A stretch of DNA of 64,000 nucleotides from Helcobacillus massiliensis (GCF_014191425.1 NZ_JACHWP010000001.1:620001-684000), one strand, 5' to 3'. Counted from the first letter of the stretch, positions 41,961 to 52,005 are shown. The notes: generated from the letters alone by a model not told the origin. Made by a program: numbers and translations.

Positions 41961-43418
41961 ATGACCACCACCAGCAATGCACCTCAGGTCGCTATCAACG
42001 ACATCGGCAGCGAAGAAGAGCTGCTCGCAGCGATCGATGAAACCATCAAGTACTTCAACGATGGCGACATCGTCGAGGGCACCGTCGTCAAGGTAGACCG
42101 GGACGAGGTCCTGCTTGACATCGGCTACAAGACCGAGGGTGTCATCCCCTCCCGTGAGCTCTCCATCAAGCACGATGTGGATCCGGACGAGGTCGTCGAG
42201 GTCGGCGACGAGGTCGAGGCCCTGGTCCTCCAGAAGGAGGACAAGGAAGGTCGCCTGATCCTGTCCAAGAAGCGCGCACAGTACGAGCGCGCCTGGGGCT
42301 CGATCGAGGAGATCAAGGAGAACGAGGGCGTCGTCACCGGCACCGTCATCGAGGTGGTCAAGGGCGGCCTCATCGTGGACATCGGTCTGCGCGGCTTCCT
42401 CCCCGCCTCCCTCGTGGAGATGCGCCGCGTGCGCGACCTCCAGCCGTACATCGGCCAGGAGCTCGAAGCGAAGATCATCGAGCTGGACAAGAACCGCAAC
42501 AACGTGGTCCTGTCCCGTCGCGCCTACCTGGAGGAGACCCAGGCGTCGGTCCGCAGCGACTTCCTGCAGACCCTGCAGAAGGGCCAGGTCCGCGACGGCC
42601 ACGTGTCCTCCATCGTCAACTTCGGTGCCTTCGTGGACCTCGGCGGTGTGGACGGCCTCGTCCACGTCTCCGAGCTGTCCTGGAAGCACATCGACCACCC
42701 GTCCGAGGTCGTCGAGGTCGGTCAGCCGGTCACCGTCGAGGTCCTCTCCGTCGAGATGGACCGCGAGCGCGTCTCCCTGTCGCTGAAGGCGACCCAGGAG
42801 GACCCGTGGCAGGCATTCGCCCGCACCCACGCCATCGGCCAGGTCGTGCCGGGCAAGGTCACCAAGCTCGTTCCGTTCGGTGCGTTCGTCCGCGTTGAGG
42901 ACGGCATCGAGGGCCTCGTGCACATCTCCGAGCTCGCGCAGCGCCACGTGGATCTGCCGGAGCAGGTCGTGACCGTGGACCAGGAGGTCTTCGTCAAGGT
43001 CATCGACATCGACCTGGAGCGTCGCCGCATCTCCCTGTCGCTGAAGCAGGCCAACGAGGGCGTGGACCCGGAGGGCGACGACTCGACCTTCGATCCGGCT
43101 CTGTACGGCATGGCCGCCGAGTACGACGAGAACGGCGAGTACAAGTACCCCGAGGGCTTCGACCCGGAGACCAACGAGTGGCTCGAGGGCTACGACGAGC
43201 AGCGTCAGGCCTGGGAGGCCGACTACGCTCGCGCCTACGAGCGCTGGACCCAGCACAAGGCGCAGGTCGCCGAGGCTCTCAAGGCCGATGCTGACGCCGC
43301 CGCCACCGCCGCTGTGGGCGAGGCACCGGCCTCCTACCAGTCCGCACCGACCGACGAGGGCACCCTCGCATCGGACGAAGCACTGGCAGCCCTCCGCGAG
43401 AAGCTCACCGGCAACTGA
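41961..43418 (+). CDS. rpsA: 30S ribosomal protein S1
   Basis: Binds mRNA on the small subunit. Four S1 domains start at about residues 35, 121, 207 and 292 (for example GAFVDLGGVDGLVHVSELSW in the third). A C-terminal acidic tail of about 110 residues follows. Length 485, the actinobacterial four-domain form. The Shine-Dalgarno is weak and distant (GGAG, 13 nt), as is common for S1. A strong hairpin ends the transcript. Confidence 0.97.
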   Translation: MTTTSNAPQVAINDIGSEEELLAAIDETIKYFNDGDIVEGTVVKVDRDEVLLDIGYKTEGVIPSRELSIKHDVDPDEVVEVGDEVEALVLQKEDKEGRLILSKKRAQYERAWGSIEEIKENEGVVTGTVIEVVKGGLIVDIGLRGFLPASLVEMRRVRDLQPYIGQELEAKIIELDKNRNNVVLSRRAYLEETQASVRSDFLQTLQKGQVRDGHVSSIVNFGAFVDLGGVDGLVHVSELSWKHIDHPSEVVEVGQPVTVEVLSVEMDRERVSLSLKATQEDPWQAFARTHAIGQVVPGKVTKLVPFGAFVRVEDGIEGLVHISELAQRHVDLPEQVVTVDQEVFVKVIDIDLERRRISLSLKQANEGVDPEGDDSTFDPALYGMAAEYDENGEYKYPEGFDPETNEWLEGYDEQRQAWEADYARAYERWTQHKAQVAEALKADADAAATAAVGEAPASYQSAPTDEGTLASDEALAALREKLTGN

Positions 43419-43443
43419 TCACCTGATCACACGCTGAACCGGC

Positions 43444-43478
43444 ACGGCGCCGTTCCCACACTGTGGGGGCGGCGCCGT
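43444..43478 (+). terminator. Hairpin terminator after rpsA
   Basis: Arms ACGGCGCCG and CGGCGCCGT with inner TTCCC/GGGGG pairs. The 13-base left and 15-base right segments are identical to those at 10922-10959; only the loop differs. Confidence 0.7.
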
Positions 43479-43496
43479 CCGCGTCCCGGCGCCGAG

Positions 43497-43502
43497 TACC
43501 AT
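43497..43502 (+). promoter_or_regulatory. Putative -10 of the aro operon
   Basis: TACCAT about 73 nt before the aroC GTG; the same hexamer precedes rapZ. No clear -35. Confidence 0.35.
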
Positions 43503-43574
43503 GGAGCGCACCGCGGACCCCACCGTCCCGCATCCACCACCGCCGACCCCCGTCGGCCTGACCGAAGGAGCCCA

Positions 43575-44810
43575 GTGCTCACCTGGCTCACCGCTGGCGA
43601 ATCCCACGGACCCTCGCTGACCGCCCTGATCGACGGCTTCCCCGCCGGCGTCACCATCACCTCCGATGATGTCCGCCGCCACCTCTCGCGTCGCCGCCTC
43701 GGCTACGGCCGCGGCTCCCGCCAGAAGTTCGAACAGGACGCCCTGCGCATCCTCGGCGGTGTCCGCCACGGCACCACCCTCGGCTCGCCGATCGCCATGG
43801 AGATCGGCAACAGCGAATGGCCGAAATGGGAGAAGGTGATGAGCCCCGACCCCGTTGACCCGGCCGACCTCCTCATCGACGCCGGCACCGGCGACGAACG
43901 CGAAATCGCCCGCAACCGCGCCCTCACCCGCCCCCGCCCGGGTCACGCCGACCTCGCCGGCATGGCGAAGTACGGGTTCGAGGAGGCCCGTCCCGTTCTG
44001 GAGCGCGCATCGGCCCGCGAAACCGCCGCCCGCGTCGCCATCGGCGCATTCTGCGCCGCCCTCCTGGAACAGGCGGCCGGCATCCGCCTGGTCTCCCATG
44101 TCCGCTCTGTCGGCACCGCCGCCATCGCCGCGGACGCACCCGTTCCCACCCCGGATGACGAGCAGCGCCTCAACGACGATCCCGTCCGCTGCCTCGACCC
44201 CGAAGCCTCCGCCCGCATGGTCGCGGAGATCGACGCCGCGAAGAAGGACGGCGACACCCTCGGCGGTGTTGTGGAGGTCCTCGCCTACGGCGTCCCCGTC
44301 GGCCTCGGCTCCCACACCCAGTGGGACCGCCGCCTCGACGGCCGCCTCGCCCAGGCGATCATGTCCATCCAGGCGTTCAAGGGCGTGGAGATCGGCGACG
44401 GATTCGCCACTGCCGCCCGCCGCGGCTCCGCCGCCCACGATGAGATCCTCACCGGCGGTGACGGCCCCGCCGCCACCAGCCGCGCCACGAACCGCGCCGG
44501 CGGTCTCGAAGGCGGCATCTCCAACGGCCAGGTCATCGCCGTGCGCGGCGCCCTGAAGCCGATCTCGACCGTGCCCCGCGCCCTGCGCACCATCGATGTC
44601 GCCACCGGTGAGGAGTCCACCGCGAACCACCAGCGGTCCGATGTCGCCGCGGTCGCTCCCGCCGCCGTCATCGCCGAAGCGATGGTGGCGATCACCCTCG
44701 CTGATGCGCTGCTGGAGAAGGCCGGCGGCGACAGCGTCGCAGAGATCCGCCGCCACCTCGAGGCCACCGCCGCGCTGCAGGCCGACGCCCTCTGCCCGCG
44801 CGAGGCATGA
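43575..44810 (+). CDS. aroC: Chorismate synthase
   Basis: Final step of the shikimate pathway, FMN-dependent. The N-terminal [32 protein letters not shown] and [14 protein letters not shown] are signatures; [12 protein letters not shown] follows. GTG 43575 has GAAGGAG 4 nt upstream. Length 411. First gene of aroC-aroK-aroB-aroD, overlapping aroK by 4 bp. Confidence 0.97.
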   Translation: MLTWLTAGESHGPSLTALIDGFPAGVTITSDDVRRHLSRRRLGYGRGSRQKFEQDALRILGGVRHGTTLGSPIAMEIGNSEWPKWEKVMSPDPVDPADLLIDAGTGDEREIARNRALTRPRPGHADLAGMAKYGFEEARPVLERASARETAARVAIGAFCAALLEQAAGIRLVSHVRSVGTAAIAADAPVPTPDDEQRLNDDPVRCLDPEASARMVAEIDAAKKDGDTLGGVVEVLAYGVPVGLGSHTQWDRRLDGRLAQAIMSIQAFKGVEIGDGFATAARRGSAAHDEILTGGDGPAATSRATNRAGGLEGGISNGQVIAVRGALKPISTVPRALRTIDVATGEESTANHQRSDVAAVAPAAVIAEAMVAITLADALLEKAGGDSVAEIRRHLEATAALQADALCPREA

Positions 44811-45367
44811 CCGACACGTCCCGCACCACCGCCCCCGGCCCGAGCAGAGGACCGGTCGCTGTTCTGATCGGGCCGATGGGCTCCGGGAAGACGACCGTGG
44901 GCCGCGCCCTCGCCCGGCTCCTCGGCGTGCCCTTCGCGGATTCGGACGCCGCCATTGTGGAGGCCGACGGGCGCACCATCCCGGTCATCTTCGAGCAGGA
45001 CGGCGAGACCGGTTTCCGCACTGTCGAGCAGCGCGTCATCGCGCGGCTCCTCACAGACCACCGGGGGGTGCTCGCCCTCGGTGGGGGAGCCGTCACCACC
45101 GGCGCCACCCGCGAGGCCCTGACCGGCCACACGGTGATCCTGCTCGACGTCGACGAGGACGCCGTCGGTCCCCGCATCGGCACGGGGGAGGGGCGTCCCC
45201 TGCTGGCAGGCGGGCCCGACCCCCTGGCCGCGTGGCGGGAGCGCACCGCCTCACGCGCACCCCTGTTCGCCGCCTGCGCAACCCACACCGTTGACACCAC
45301 CGGGCGCACCCCGGACCAGATCGCCCGCACCATCGCCGACATCACCGGCACGAAGGAGCAGCCATGA
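44807..45367 (+). CDS. aroK: Shikimate kinase
   Basis: Phosphorylates shikimate. P-loop [12 protein letters not shown], substrate Asp in FADSDAAI, the GFRTVEQRV stretch and the GGGAV loop are intact; RPLL is the lid region. Length 186 with a short Thr/Pro-rich N-terminus. Overlaps aroC and aroB (ATGA at both ends). Confidence 0.95.
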   Translation: MTDTSRTTAPGPSRGPVAVLIGPMGSGKTTVGRALARLLGVPFADSDAAIVEADGRTIPVIFEQDGETGFRTVEQRVIARLLTDHRGVLALGGGAVTTGATREALTGHTVILLDVDEDAVGPRIGTGEGRPLLAGGPDPLAAWRERTASRAPLFAACATHTVDTTGRTPDQIARTIADITGTKEQP

Positions 45368-46452
45368 CTACCACGATTCCCGTCGGCTCCGGCCAGGCGG
45401 CCTACGACGTCCACGTGGGCCGCTCCATCCTGCCGCGCGTTCCCGCCGCCCTCCCGGACCGGTGCGAACGCGTCATGATCATCCACCAGCCGTCCACCCG
45501 CGTCCTCGCCGATGAGCTCCGCGGCGCCATCGCCGACACCGGGCGCGAGGCGTACCTCGCCGAAGTGCCCGATGGCGAAGAGGCGAAGACCGCGCAGGTC
45601 GCCGGGTTCCTCTGGCAGGCCCTCGGCCAGGCCGACCTCACCCGCACCGACATCGTCATCGGCTTCGGCGGCGGCGCCGTCACCGACCTCGCCGGGTTCG
45701 CCGCCGCCACCTGGCTGCGCGGCATCGACATCATCCAGCTGCCCACCACTGTCCTCGGCATGGTGGACGCCGCAGTCGGCGGCAAGACCGGCATCAACAC
45801 GGCGGAGGGCAAGAACCTCGTGGGCGCGTTCCACACGCCCCGCGCCGTGTTCGCCGACCTCGACACGCTGCGCACCCTCCCGCCGAACGACGTCGCCGCC
45901 GGCCTCGCCGAGGTCGTCAAATGCGGGTTCATCCGCGACCCGCAGATCCTGGACATTATCGAGGACGACCCCGCCGCTGCCCTGGACGTCACCTCCGAGC
46001 CGTTCGCCGACATCGTCGCCCGTGCCATCCGCGTGAAGGCCGACGTGGTCAGCAGCGACCTGCGCGAGGTAGGGGAGCGGGAGATCCTCAACTACGGCCA
46101 CACGTTCGGCCACGCGATCGAACACAATGAGCGCTACCAGTGGCGCCACGGCGCCGCCGTCGCCATCGGCATGGTGTTCGCCGCCGAACTCGCCCACCTC
46201 GCCGGCCGCATGGACGAAGCCCTGCTCGACCGCCACCGGTCCATCCTCACCTCGCTCGGCCTGCCGGTCGCGTACCGGGGCCGCCAGTGGCCCCGCCTGG
46301 CCGATGCGATGAAGCGCGACAAGAAGACCCGCGGCAGCATGCTCCGCTTCGTGGTGCTGGACGCCCTCGCCTCCCCGGGCCGCCTCGAAGGCCCGGACCC
46401 GCAGCTGCTGCTCGCCGCGTACGCCGCCGTCACCGACGAGGCGCAGCCCTGA
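45364..46452 (+). CDS. aroB: 3-dehydroquinate synthase
   Basis: NAD- and metal-dependent formation of dehydroquinate. [21 protein letters not shown] and [19 protein letters not shown] form the nucleotide/substrate site; [12 protein letters not shown] gives metal histidines. Length 362. Shares its stop base with the start of aroD (TGATG). Confidence 0.96.
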   Translation: MTTTIPVGSGQAAYDVHVGRSILPRVPAALPDRCERVMIIHQPSTRVLADELRGAIADTGREAYLAEVPDGEEAKTAQVAGFLWQALGQADLTRTDIVIGFGGGAVTDLAGFAAATWLRGIDIIQLPTTVLGMVDAAVGGKTGINTAEGKNLVGAFHTPRAVFADLDTLRTLPPNDVAAGLAEVVKCGFIRDPQILDIIEDDPAAALDVTSEPFADIVARAIRVKADVVSSDLREVGEREILNYGHTFGHAIEHNERYQWRHGAAVAIGMVFAAELAHLAGRMDEALLDRHRSILTSLGLPVAYRGRQWPRLADAMKRDKKTRGSMLRFVVLDALASPGRLEGPDPQLLLAAYAAVTDEAQP

Positions 46453-47303
46453 TGCTGCCGCAGGTGATCGTCCCGATCATGCCCGCCGGCCCCACCGCAG
46501 CCGCCGCTGCGGCCGCTGCCGCGGACCAGGCCAGCGCAGCCGTCGCGGCGGGGGCCGACGTCATCGAATGGCGCGTCGATGCGCTCGGAGAGGCCGCGCT
46601 CGACCCAGCGGTGCGGGCGGAGGCTGCGGACGCGATCTCCCGCGCTCTCGCCGCGCACGCCGACCCGGCGGCACAGGCAGGCGCAGCATCGCACCCCGGC
46701 CGGACGTTGCAGGCCCGACGGGTCCCGCTGCTCGCTGCGGTTCGCACCGTCGCCGAAGGCGACGGCATCGCCCTCGGCGACGACGCCTACGCCGATTTGC
46801 TGCTCGACCTCGCCGCTCGCTCCGGCATCGACGCGATCGACGTGGAGGCCGCCCGGCTCGATCCCGCCTCTGCCCGTGACCTCGTCACCGGCATCGCACA
46901 GACCGGCGCCGCGGTCATCGGCTCCAGTCACGACTTTCGGCGGACCCCGTCGGCCCCCGAGATCCACGCCCTTCTCGACGCTCTCCACGCCGCCGGCTGC
47001 CGCACGCTGAAGATCGCCGTGATGCCGACCAGCCGCGCCGACGTCCTCACCCTTATGCAGGCCGTTGAGTCGTATCAGTCCGCGCAGCCCGCCCCGAGCC
47101 GGAAACCGGTGATCGCCATGTCGATGGGTCCGCTCGGCGCCGTCACCCGGATCGCTCCGCAGGCGTTCGCATCCGCCGCCACGTTCGCCGCCGTCGGCCG
47201 CGCCAGCGCCCCCGGGCAGATCCCGATCGACCAGGTCCGCGCCGCCCTCCCGCTCAGCGGTGAGCTGCCGGGCTCAGCGGCCGCGGTGGTGCTGCGGGCC
47301 TGA
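46452..47303 (+). CDS. aroD: 3-dehydroquinate dehydratase, type I
   Basis: Dehydrates 3-dehydroquinate through a Schiff base. Type I features: EWRVD near residue 40, histidine in SSHDF, the lysine in TLKIAVMP, and MSMGPLG plus ASAPGQI at the end. Many actinobacteria use the unrelated type II enzyme AroQ here. The 283-residue protein has an Ala-rich N-terminus and a low-complexity insertion (about residues 72-92). Its 3' end overlaps the convergent channel gene by 30 bp. Confidence 0.9.
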   Translation: MLPQVIVPIMPAGPTAAAAAAAAADQASAAVAAGADVIEWRVDALGEAALDPAVRAEAADAISRALAAHADPAAQAGAASHPGRTLQARRVPLLAAVRTVAEGDGIALGDDAYADLLLDLAARSGIDAIDVEAARLDPASARDLVTGIAQTGAAVIGSSHDFRRTPSAPEIHALLDALHAAGCRTLKIAVMPTSRADVLTLMQAVESYQSAQPAPSRKPVIAMSMGPLGAVTRIAPQAFASAATFAAVGRASAPGQIPIDQVRAALPLSGELPGSAAAVVLRA

Positions 47304-48230
47304 CTCGAACGGCGCCTCATCGTCGTCATCATCATCGACGTGCATCGCGCCGTCATGATCGTGCTCGCGCCGCAGTGACGGGAAATGGATCTGGAACGGC
47401 GGCGCAGCCGCCCTGGAGTCCGGCTCCTCAGGTGTTCCCTCCACGTTGAAGAAGGAGTCGTGCACGAGGTCCTGCGGGTCCAGCACCGGGATCTGCCCGG
47501 TCTCCGCCGCCACCCGCTGCCGCTCCTCGCGCCGCACCCGCCGCACGAACGCCCGCATCTGCACCGGTGACAGGGTCACGGCGAGATCGGGGGCCGTCGG
47601 CAGGGACCAGCGGCGCCACTGCGCCAGGATCGCCACCGCCGTGCCCGCGAGCGCCGCCAGCACCACGATCCAGCTCGGCAGGTTGAGGGCATCCACACCC
47701 CAGGTGAGGACCGCGGTCAGCAGTGCGGCCGTCGCATACAGAGGGCCGCCGGTGAAGATCCCGGGGATACGGCCCACCATGACGTCGCGGATCACACCGC
47801 CGCCCACCGCCGTCGTGAGCCCCAGCAGGATCGACGGCAGCGGTGACAGGCCCGCCCCGAGCGACTTCGCGCACCCGATCGCGGCCCACACGCCGAGAGC
47901 GACCGCGTCCAGCACCGTGGTGGAGTGCCTCCAGATCCTGGCGTCCACGGAGATGAGGAACGCGATGAGGACGCCGGCGAGGCTCGCCGCGAGGTACCAC
48001 GGGGTGGAGAAGGCGGCCGGCACGCCCTGGGCGAGGATGAGGTCGCGGATGATGCCGCCGCCGAGACCGGACACGATGCCGATGAATGCGAAGCCGACCG
48101 CGTCGAACTGGAGGCGCCGGGCGAGCGCACCGCCGACGATCCCCATCACGAACACGCCGATGAGGTCCATCGCGCGCATCATGTCGTTCGTCAGCAGGAA
48201 CGTCTCGGGGGTCGCGGCAGAGCTGGGCAT
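47274..48230 (-). CDS. TRIC-type cation channel family protein (UPF0126)
   Basis: Bacterial homologues of trimeric intracellular cation channels. About seven membrane spans in two repeats, each with its glycine motif: GGGIIRDLI and GGGVIRDVM. After the membrane part comes a long cytoplasmic tail (about residues 210-318) ending in a run of six aspartates and several histidines, which could bind metal. Start at ATG 48230 fits a leaderless promoter (TAGGCT, 6 nt away). Ion specificity is unknown. Confidence 0.87.
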   Translation of the reverse strand: MPSSAATPETFLLTNDMMRAMDLIGVFVMGIVGGALARRLQFDAVGFAFIGIVSGLGGGIIRDLILAQGVPAAFSTPWYLAASLAGVLIAFLISVDARIWRHSTTVLDAVALGVWAAIGCAKSLGAGLSPLPSILLGLTTAVGGGVIRDVMVGRIPGIFTGGPLYATAALLTAVLTWGVDALNLPSWIVVLAALAGTAVAILAQWRRWSLPTAPDLAVTLSPVQMRAFVRRVRREERQRVAAETGQIPVLDPQDLVHDSFFNVEGTPEEPDSRAAAPPFQIHFPSLRREHDHDGAMHVDDDDDDEAPFESGPQHHRGR

Positions 48231-48247
48231 ATCAGTAGCCTACGTCT
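48231..48247. promoter_or_regulatory. Two opposed leaderless promoters in a 17-bp spacer
   Basis: Plus strand: TAGCCT (48236-48241), 6 nt, then ATG of coaE. Minus strand: TAGGCT (48242-48237), 6 nt, then ATG of the channel gene. The hexamers overlap by six bases on opposite strands, and no Shine-Dalgarno fits. Confidence 0.6.
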
Positions 48248-48877
48248 ATGCGTCACCACCTTCAGCGCGTCGGTCTGACCGGCGGGATCGGTTCCGGAAA
48301 GACGACCGTGGCGGACCGGTTCCGCGAGACCGGCATCACGGTCATCGACCTCGATGAGCTGTCCCGCGCCGTCCTCGACCAGCCCGGCGAAGGCGTCGAT
48401 GATATGGTCGCCCGCTTCGGCGCCGAGTACCTCAACAGGGCCGGCACTGCGGACCGGGCGAAGCTCGGCGACCTCGTATTCTCCGACGCCGCCGCCCGCG
48501 CCGACCTCGAACGCATCGTCCTCACCCGCGTCGCCGAACAGGTCAGCGCCCTCGATGAGGCGGCCGCGGCGGCGGGGGAGGAGTTCATCGTGCACGACTC
48601 GCCGCTGCTGCTGGAGAAGGGGCACGACGCCGACTTCGCCGTCATCATCGGTGTCCTCGCCCCCGTCGAGGAGCGCATCCGTCGGGTCATGCAGCGCTCG
48701 AACAAGACCCGCGAGTGGGTGGAGCGCGTCATCGCCGCGCAGACCACCGATGATCAGCGCCGCCGCCGCTGCCACATCCTCATCGACAACACCGGCACCC
48801 GTGAGGACCTCGCCGCCGCCGCGGACGCTGCGGTGGGGGAGGTCCGACGGATGCTCGCTCCCAGTGATCCCCACTAG
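48248..48877 (+). CDS. coaE: Dephospho-CoA kinase
   Basis: Last step of coenzyme A synthesis. P-loop GLTGGIGSGKTTVADRF at residues 9-25, the DLDELSRAV stretch that binds substrate, and the lid RSNKTREWVERVI are present. Length 209. It begins with the first transcribed codon (leaderless layout) and ends in TAG, which doubles as part of the uvrB -10. Confidence 0.95.
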   Translation: MRHHLQRVGLTGGIGSGKTTVADRFRETGITVIDLDELSRAVLDQPGEGVDDMVARFGAEYLNRAGTADRAKLGDLVFSDAAARADLERIVLTRVAEQVSALDEAAAAAGEEFIVHDSPLLLEKGHDADFAVIIGVLAPVEERIRRVMQRSNKTREWVERVIAAQTTDDQRRRRCHILIDNTGTREDLAAAADAAVGEVRRMLAPSDPH

Positions 48878-48880
48878 TGT
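48875..48880 (+). promoter_or_regulatory. -10 of leaderless uvrB promoter, over the coaE stop
   Basis: TAGTGT, then GGCCGC, then ATG of uvrB at 48887. The TAG is also the coaE stop codon. No ribosome-binding site and no LexA-type box is seen nearby. Confidence 0.55.
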
Positions 48881-48886
48881 GGCCGC

Positions 48887-50980
48887 ATGCGTCCCGTCAC
48901 TGATCTGGTCCGAGCCCGGCACCCCTTCGAGGTCGTCAGCGAGTACGAACCCGCCGGTGACCAGCCGAAGGCGATCGACGAACTGGCGCGCCGCATCAAC
49001 GACGGCGAACAGGACGTGGTCCTGCTCGGCGCGACCGGCACCGGCAAGTCCGCGACCGCGGCGTGGCTGATTGAGAAGGTGCAGCGCCCCACCCTGGTGA
49101 TGGCGCACAACAAGACCCTGGCCGCGCAGCTCGCCAGTGAGTTCCGAGAACTGCTGCCGAACAACGCGGTCGAATACTTCGTCTCCTACTACGACTACTA
49201 CCAGCCGGAGGCGTACGTCCCGCAGTCGGACACGTACATCGAGAAGGACTCCTCGATCAACGCGGAGGTGGAGCGGCTGCGCCACTCCGCCACGAACTCC
49301 CTGCTCACCCGTCGCGACGTGGTCGTGGTGTCGTCCGTGTCCTGCATCTACGGCCTCGGCACCCCGCAGGAGTACGTGGACCGGATGGTGCGCCTGTCCG
49401 TCGGCGAGGAACTGGACCGCGACGACCTGCTGCGCCGGTTCGTGGACATGCAGTACGACCGCAACGACGTCTCCTTCGTCCGCGGCACCTTCCGGGTGCG
49501 GGGCGACACGGTCGAGATCATCCCGATGTACGAGGAGCTCGCCCTGCGCATCGAGTTCTTCGGCGACGAGATCGACGCCCTGTACACCCTCCACCCCGTC
49601 ACCGGTGAGGTGATCCGCGAGGAGGAGCAGGTCCACATCTTCCCCGCCTCCCACTACGTGGCGGGCCCCGAGCGACTCCAGCGCGCCATCGGCGACATCG
49701 AGAAGGAGCTCGCCTGGCGGCTCGAGGAGCTCGAAGGGCAGAACAAGCTCCTGGAGGCGCAGCGGCTGCGGATGCGCACCACCCACGACATCGAAATGCT
49801 CCGCCAGACCGGCTCCACCAACGGTGTGGAGAACTACTCCCGCCACTTCGACGGGCGCGGACCCGGCACCCCGCCGAACACCCTCATGGACTACTTCCCG
49901 GAGGACTTCCTGCTGATCATCGACGAGTCGCACGTGACCGTCCCGCAGATCGGCGCCATGTACGAGGGGGACCGTTCCCGCAAGCGGACGCTCGTGGACT
50001 ACGGGTTCCGGCTCCCGTCGGCCCTCGACAACCGGCCCCTGAAGTTCGAGGAGTTCATCAAGCGGACCGGACAGACCGTGTACCTCTCGGCGACCCCGGC
50101 GCAGTATGAGCTGGAGCGGGCGAACGGGTACGTGGAGCAGATCATCCGCCCCACCGGTCTCGTGGACCCCGAAGTGATCGTGAAACCGGTCAAGGGGCAG
50201 ATCGACGACCTGCGCGCAGAGATCGAGAAGCGCGTGGAGAAGGACGAGCGCATCCTCGTCACCACGCTGACGAAGCGGATGGCGGAGGACCTCACCGACT
50301 ACCTCCTGGAGAACGGGGTGCGGGTCCAATACCTCCACTCCGATGTGGACACGCTGCGCCGCGTGGAGCTGCTGCGGTCCCTGCGCATGGGTGAGTTCGA
50401 CGTCCTCGTGGGCATCAACCTGCTGCGTGAGGGTCTGGACCTCCCCGAAGTGTCCCTCGTGGCGATCCTCGACGCCGACAAGGAGGGATTCCTGCGTTCG
50501 CGCACCTCCCTGATCCAGACGATCGGCCGCGCCGCCCGCAACGTCTCCGGACAGGTGCACATGTACGCGGACACGATCACCGAGTCGATGCGCGAAGCGA
50601 TCGACGAGACCACGCGCCGCCGCGAGAAGCAGATCGCGTTCAACAAGGAGAACGGCATCGACCCGCGGCCGCTGCGGAAGAAGATCGCGGACGTCACCGA
50701 CATGCTCGCCCGCGAGGACGTCGACACCGAAACCCTCCTGGCCACCGACTACCGCGCCGGGAAGGAGAGGGTGGCGAGCCGCCACGGCCGCGGCGACTCC
50801 GTGCTCAACAACCGCTCGCTGGACCTGGGCGATGACCCGGTGGCGACGCTGAAGGACATGATCACGGAGATGACCACCTCGATGCACGCGGCAGCGGAGG
50901 CGCTCCAGTTCGAGGAAGCCGCCCGCATCCGCGACGAAGTGTCCGAACTGAAGAAGGAGCTGCGGCAGTTCGAAGGCTGA
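48887..50980 (+). CDS. uvrB: Excinuclease ABC subunit B
   Basis: Damage-verifying helicase of nucleotide excision repair. Walker [15 protein letters not shown], the beta-hairpin region [33 protein letters not shown] and [20 protein letters not shown], and a C-terminal UVR motif ([19 protein letters not shown]) that binds UvrC. Length 697. Begins 9 bp after coaE. Confidence 0.97.
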   Translation: MRPVTDLVRARHPFEVVSEYEPAGDQPKAIDELARRINDGEQDVVLLGATGTGKSATAAWLIEKVQRPTLVMAHNKTLAAQLASEFRELLPNNAVEYFVSYYDYYQPEAYVPQSDTYIEKDSSINAEVERLRHSATNSLLTRRDVVVVSSVSCIYGLGTPQEYVDRMVRLSVGEELDRDDLLRRFVDMQYDRNDVSFVRGTFRVRGDTVEIIPMYEELALRIEFFGDEIDALYTLHPVTGEVIREEEQVHIFPASHYVAGPERLQRAIGDIEKELAWRLEELEGQNKLLEAQRLRMRTTHDIEMLRQTGSTNGVENYSRHFDGRGPGTPPNTLMDYFPEDFLLIIDESHVTVPQIGAMYEGDRSRKRTLVDYGFRLPSALDNRPLKFEEFIKRTGQTVYLSATPAQYELERANGYVEQIIRPTGLVDPEVIVKPVKGQIDDLRAEIEKRVEKDERILVTTLTKRMAEDLTDYLLENGVRVQYLHSDVDTLRRVELLRSLRMGEFDVLVGINLLREGLDLPEVSLVAILDADKEGFLRSRTSLIQTIGRAARNVSGQVHMYADTITESMREAIDETTRRREKQIAFNKENGIDPRPLRKKIADVTDMLAREDVDTETLLATDYRAGKERVASRHGRGDSVLNNRSLDLGDDPVATLKDMITEMTTSMHAAAEALQFEEAARIRDEVSELKKELRQFEG

Positions 50981-51008
50981 CCGGAGCGACAGGAAAGGAA
51001 GAGCACTC

Positions 51009-51479
51009 ATGCAGCTGACATCGCAGGCACTCACCGACGGCGAAGCGATCCCCCTGGAGTTCGCCGAACCCTCCAGCGGCGGCGAGAACACCATCCCCGA
51101 CCTCGCATGGAGCGGCGCCCCGGACGGCACGAAGTCCTACGCCCTCACCGTGTACGACCCGGACGCGCCGACGGGCTCCGGCTTCTGGCACTGGGTCGCG
51201 TTCGACATCCCCACGTCCGTCACGGACATCGAGAAGGGAGGTGCCCTCGAGTCCCCGGCGCGCGAATGGGAGAACGATTACGGCTACAAGGGCTACGGCG
51301 GTGCAGCCCCGCCGGCCGGCCGCACCCACCGCTACATCCACACGGTGCACGCTCTGAACGTGGAGAAGCTGGAGGTGCCGGAGGGCGCGACCCAGACCCA
51401 GGCGCGGTTCATGCTGATGGCCGCACAGATCGACTCAGCATCCATCACCCCGGTGTCCTCGCAGCCCGAGGAGGACTGA
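51009..51479 (+). CDS. YbhB/YbcL (PEBP) family protein
   Basis: Small phosphatidylethanolamine-binding-protein fold. The PEBP signature YDPDAPTGSGFWHWVAFDIP and GGAAPPAGRTHRYIHTVHAL are clear. The 156-residue protein has no signal peptide. AGGAAG upstream supports ATG 51009. It follows uvrB by 28 bp and may be read with it. Function of the bacterial family is poorly known. Confidence 0.9.
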   Translation: MQLTSQALTDGEAIPLEFAEPSSGGENTIPDLAWSGAPDGTKSYALTVYDPDAPTGSGFWHWVAFDIPTSVTDIEKGGALESPAREWENDYGYKGYGGAAPPAGRTHRYIHTVHALNVEKLEVPEGATQTQARFMLMAAQIDSASITPVSSQPEED

Positions 51480-51507
51480 CCGGGCGCGCTCCGACGGGGC
51501 CCGGGGA

Positions 51508-51694
51508 TCAGTCGGACACGGCGTCCTGGGCGAGGTCCACGATGACCCAGTGGTCGCCGGCCCATTCGAGTCCGGCGACGATGGACTGCGGAGCCAGCGG
51601 GACCACGGAGCCCTCGAGGGCGGTGTACTCGGGGGAGGGCTGAGAAGTAGTAGCCCGGCTCCAGGTTGCTGACGCTGTCCTGGCGGGTCGTCAT
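51508..51694 (-). pseudogene. Frameshifted small protein gene, about 61 codons
   Basis: An ATG overlaps the stop of the lipoprotein gene (ATGA) and opens MTTRQDSVSNLEPGYYFSAL in codons ending almost only in G or C. Good coding then moves to another frame, continuing PEYTALEGSVVPLAPQ and ending WVIVDLAQDAVSD before TGA at 51508. Removing one base from the run of five G at 51631-51635 (plus strand) joins both parts into one 61-residue protein. This is either a real frameshift, a variable tract or a sequencing error. No family recognised. Confidence 0.5.
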
Positions 51695-52005
51695 GCACCC
51701 GCTGCACCGGGTGGGGCCACGATGCTGTCGAAGGCTGACAGGTCCTCTGTGGCCATGGCGCAGAAGCGGGCATCGATGGAGCATTCGAGCGTCGCGAACG
51801 CTCTTTCACCGGTGTTCTGATCCATCCCGGTGCAGTCCTTCGGGTCGGGCGGAATCAGCTGCGGAATCATCACGCATCCTGTGGCGCCGACAGCGATGGC
51901 GATCGCGGCGGCCGTCGTGGTGATGGGGCGGCAGCGCCGCCGGGGCCGTCGATGAGTCGCGGGGCGTGTGCGGCGCTGGGCGGGGCTGATCGTTCGGGGT
52001 GACAT
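51691..52005 (-). CDS. Putative small lipoprotein
   Basis: From ATG 52005 the 104-residue product has a long arginine-rich N-region, a short hydrophobic stretch (AAAIAIAVGA) and the lipobox-like VGATGC. The exported part has three more cysteines in CTGMDQ, LECSID and RFCAMA. The frame is open to 52098, but those residues look non-conserved. No strong ribosome-binding site. It overlaps the broken small gene downstream. Function unknown; the long n-region makes the lipoprotein call tentative. Confidence 0.5.
   Translation of the reverse strand: MSPRTISPAQRRTRPATHRRPRRRCRPITTTAAAIAIAVGATGCVMIPQLIPPDPKDCTGMDQNTGERAFATLECSIDARFCAMATEDLSAFDSIVAPPGAAGA

Noticed and set aside
51332-51784. 150-residue minus-strand frame over the small gene and the PEBP gene
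   Set aside because: Only its first 20 residues look coding; the rest is an Arg/Pro-rich shadow after the proposed frameshift.
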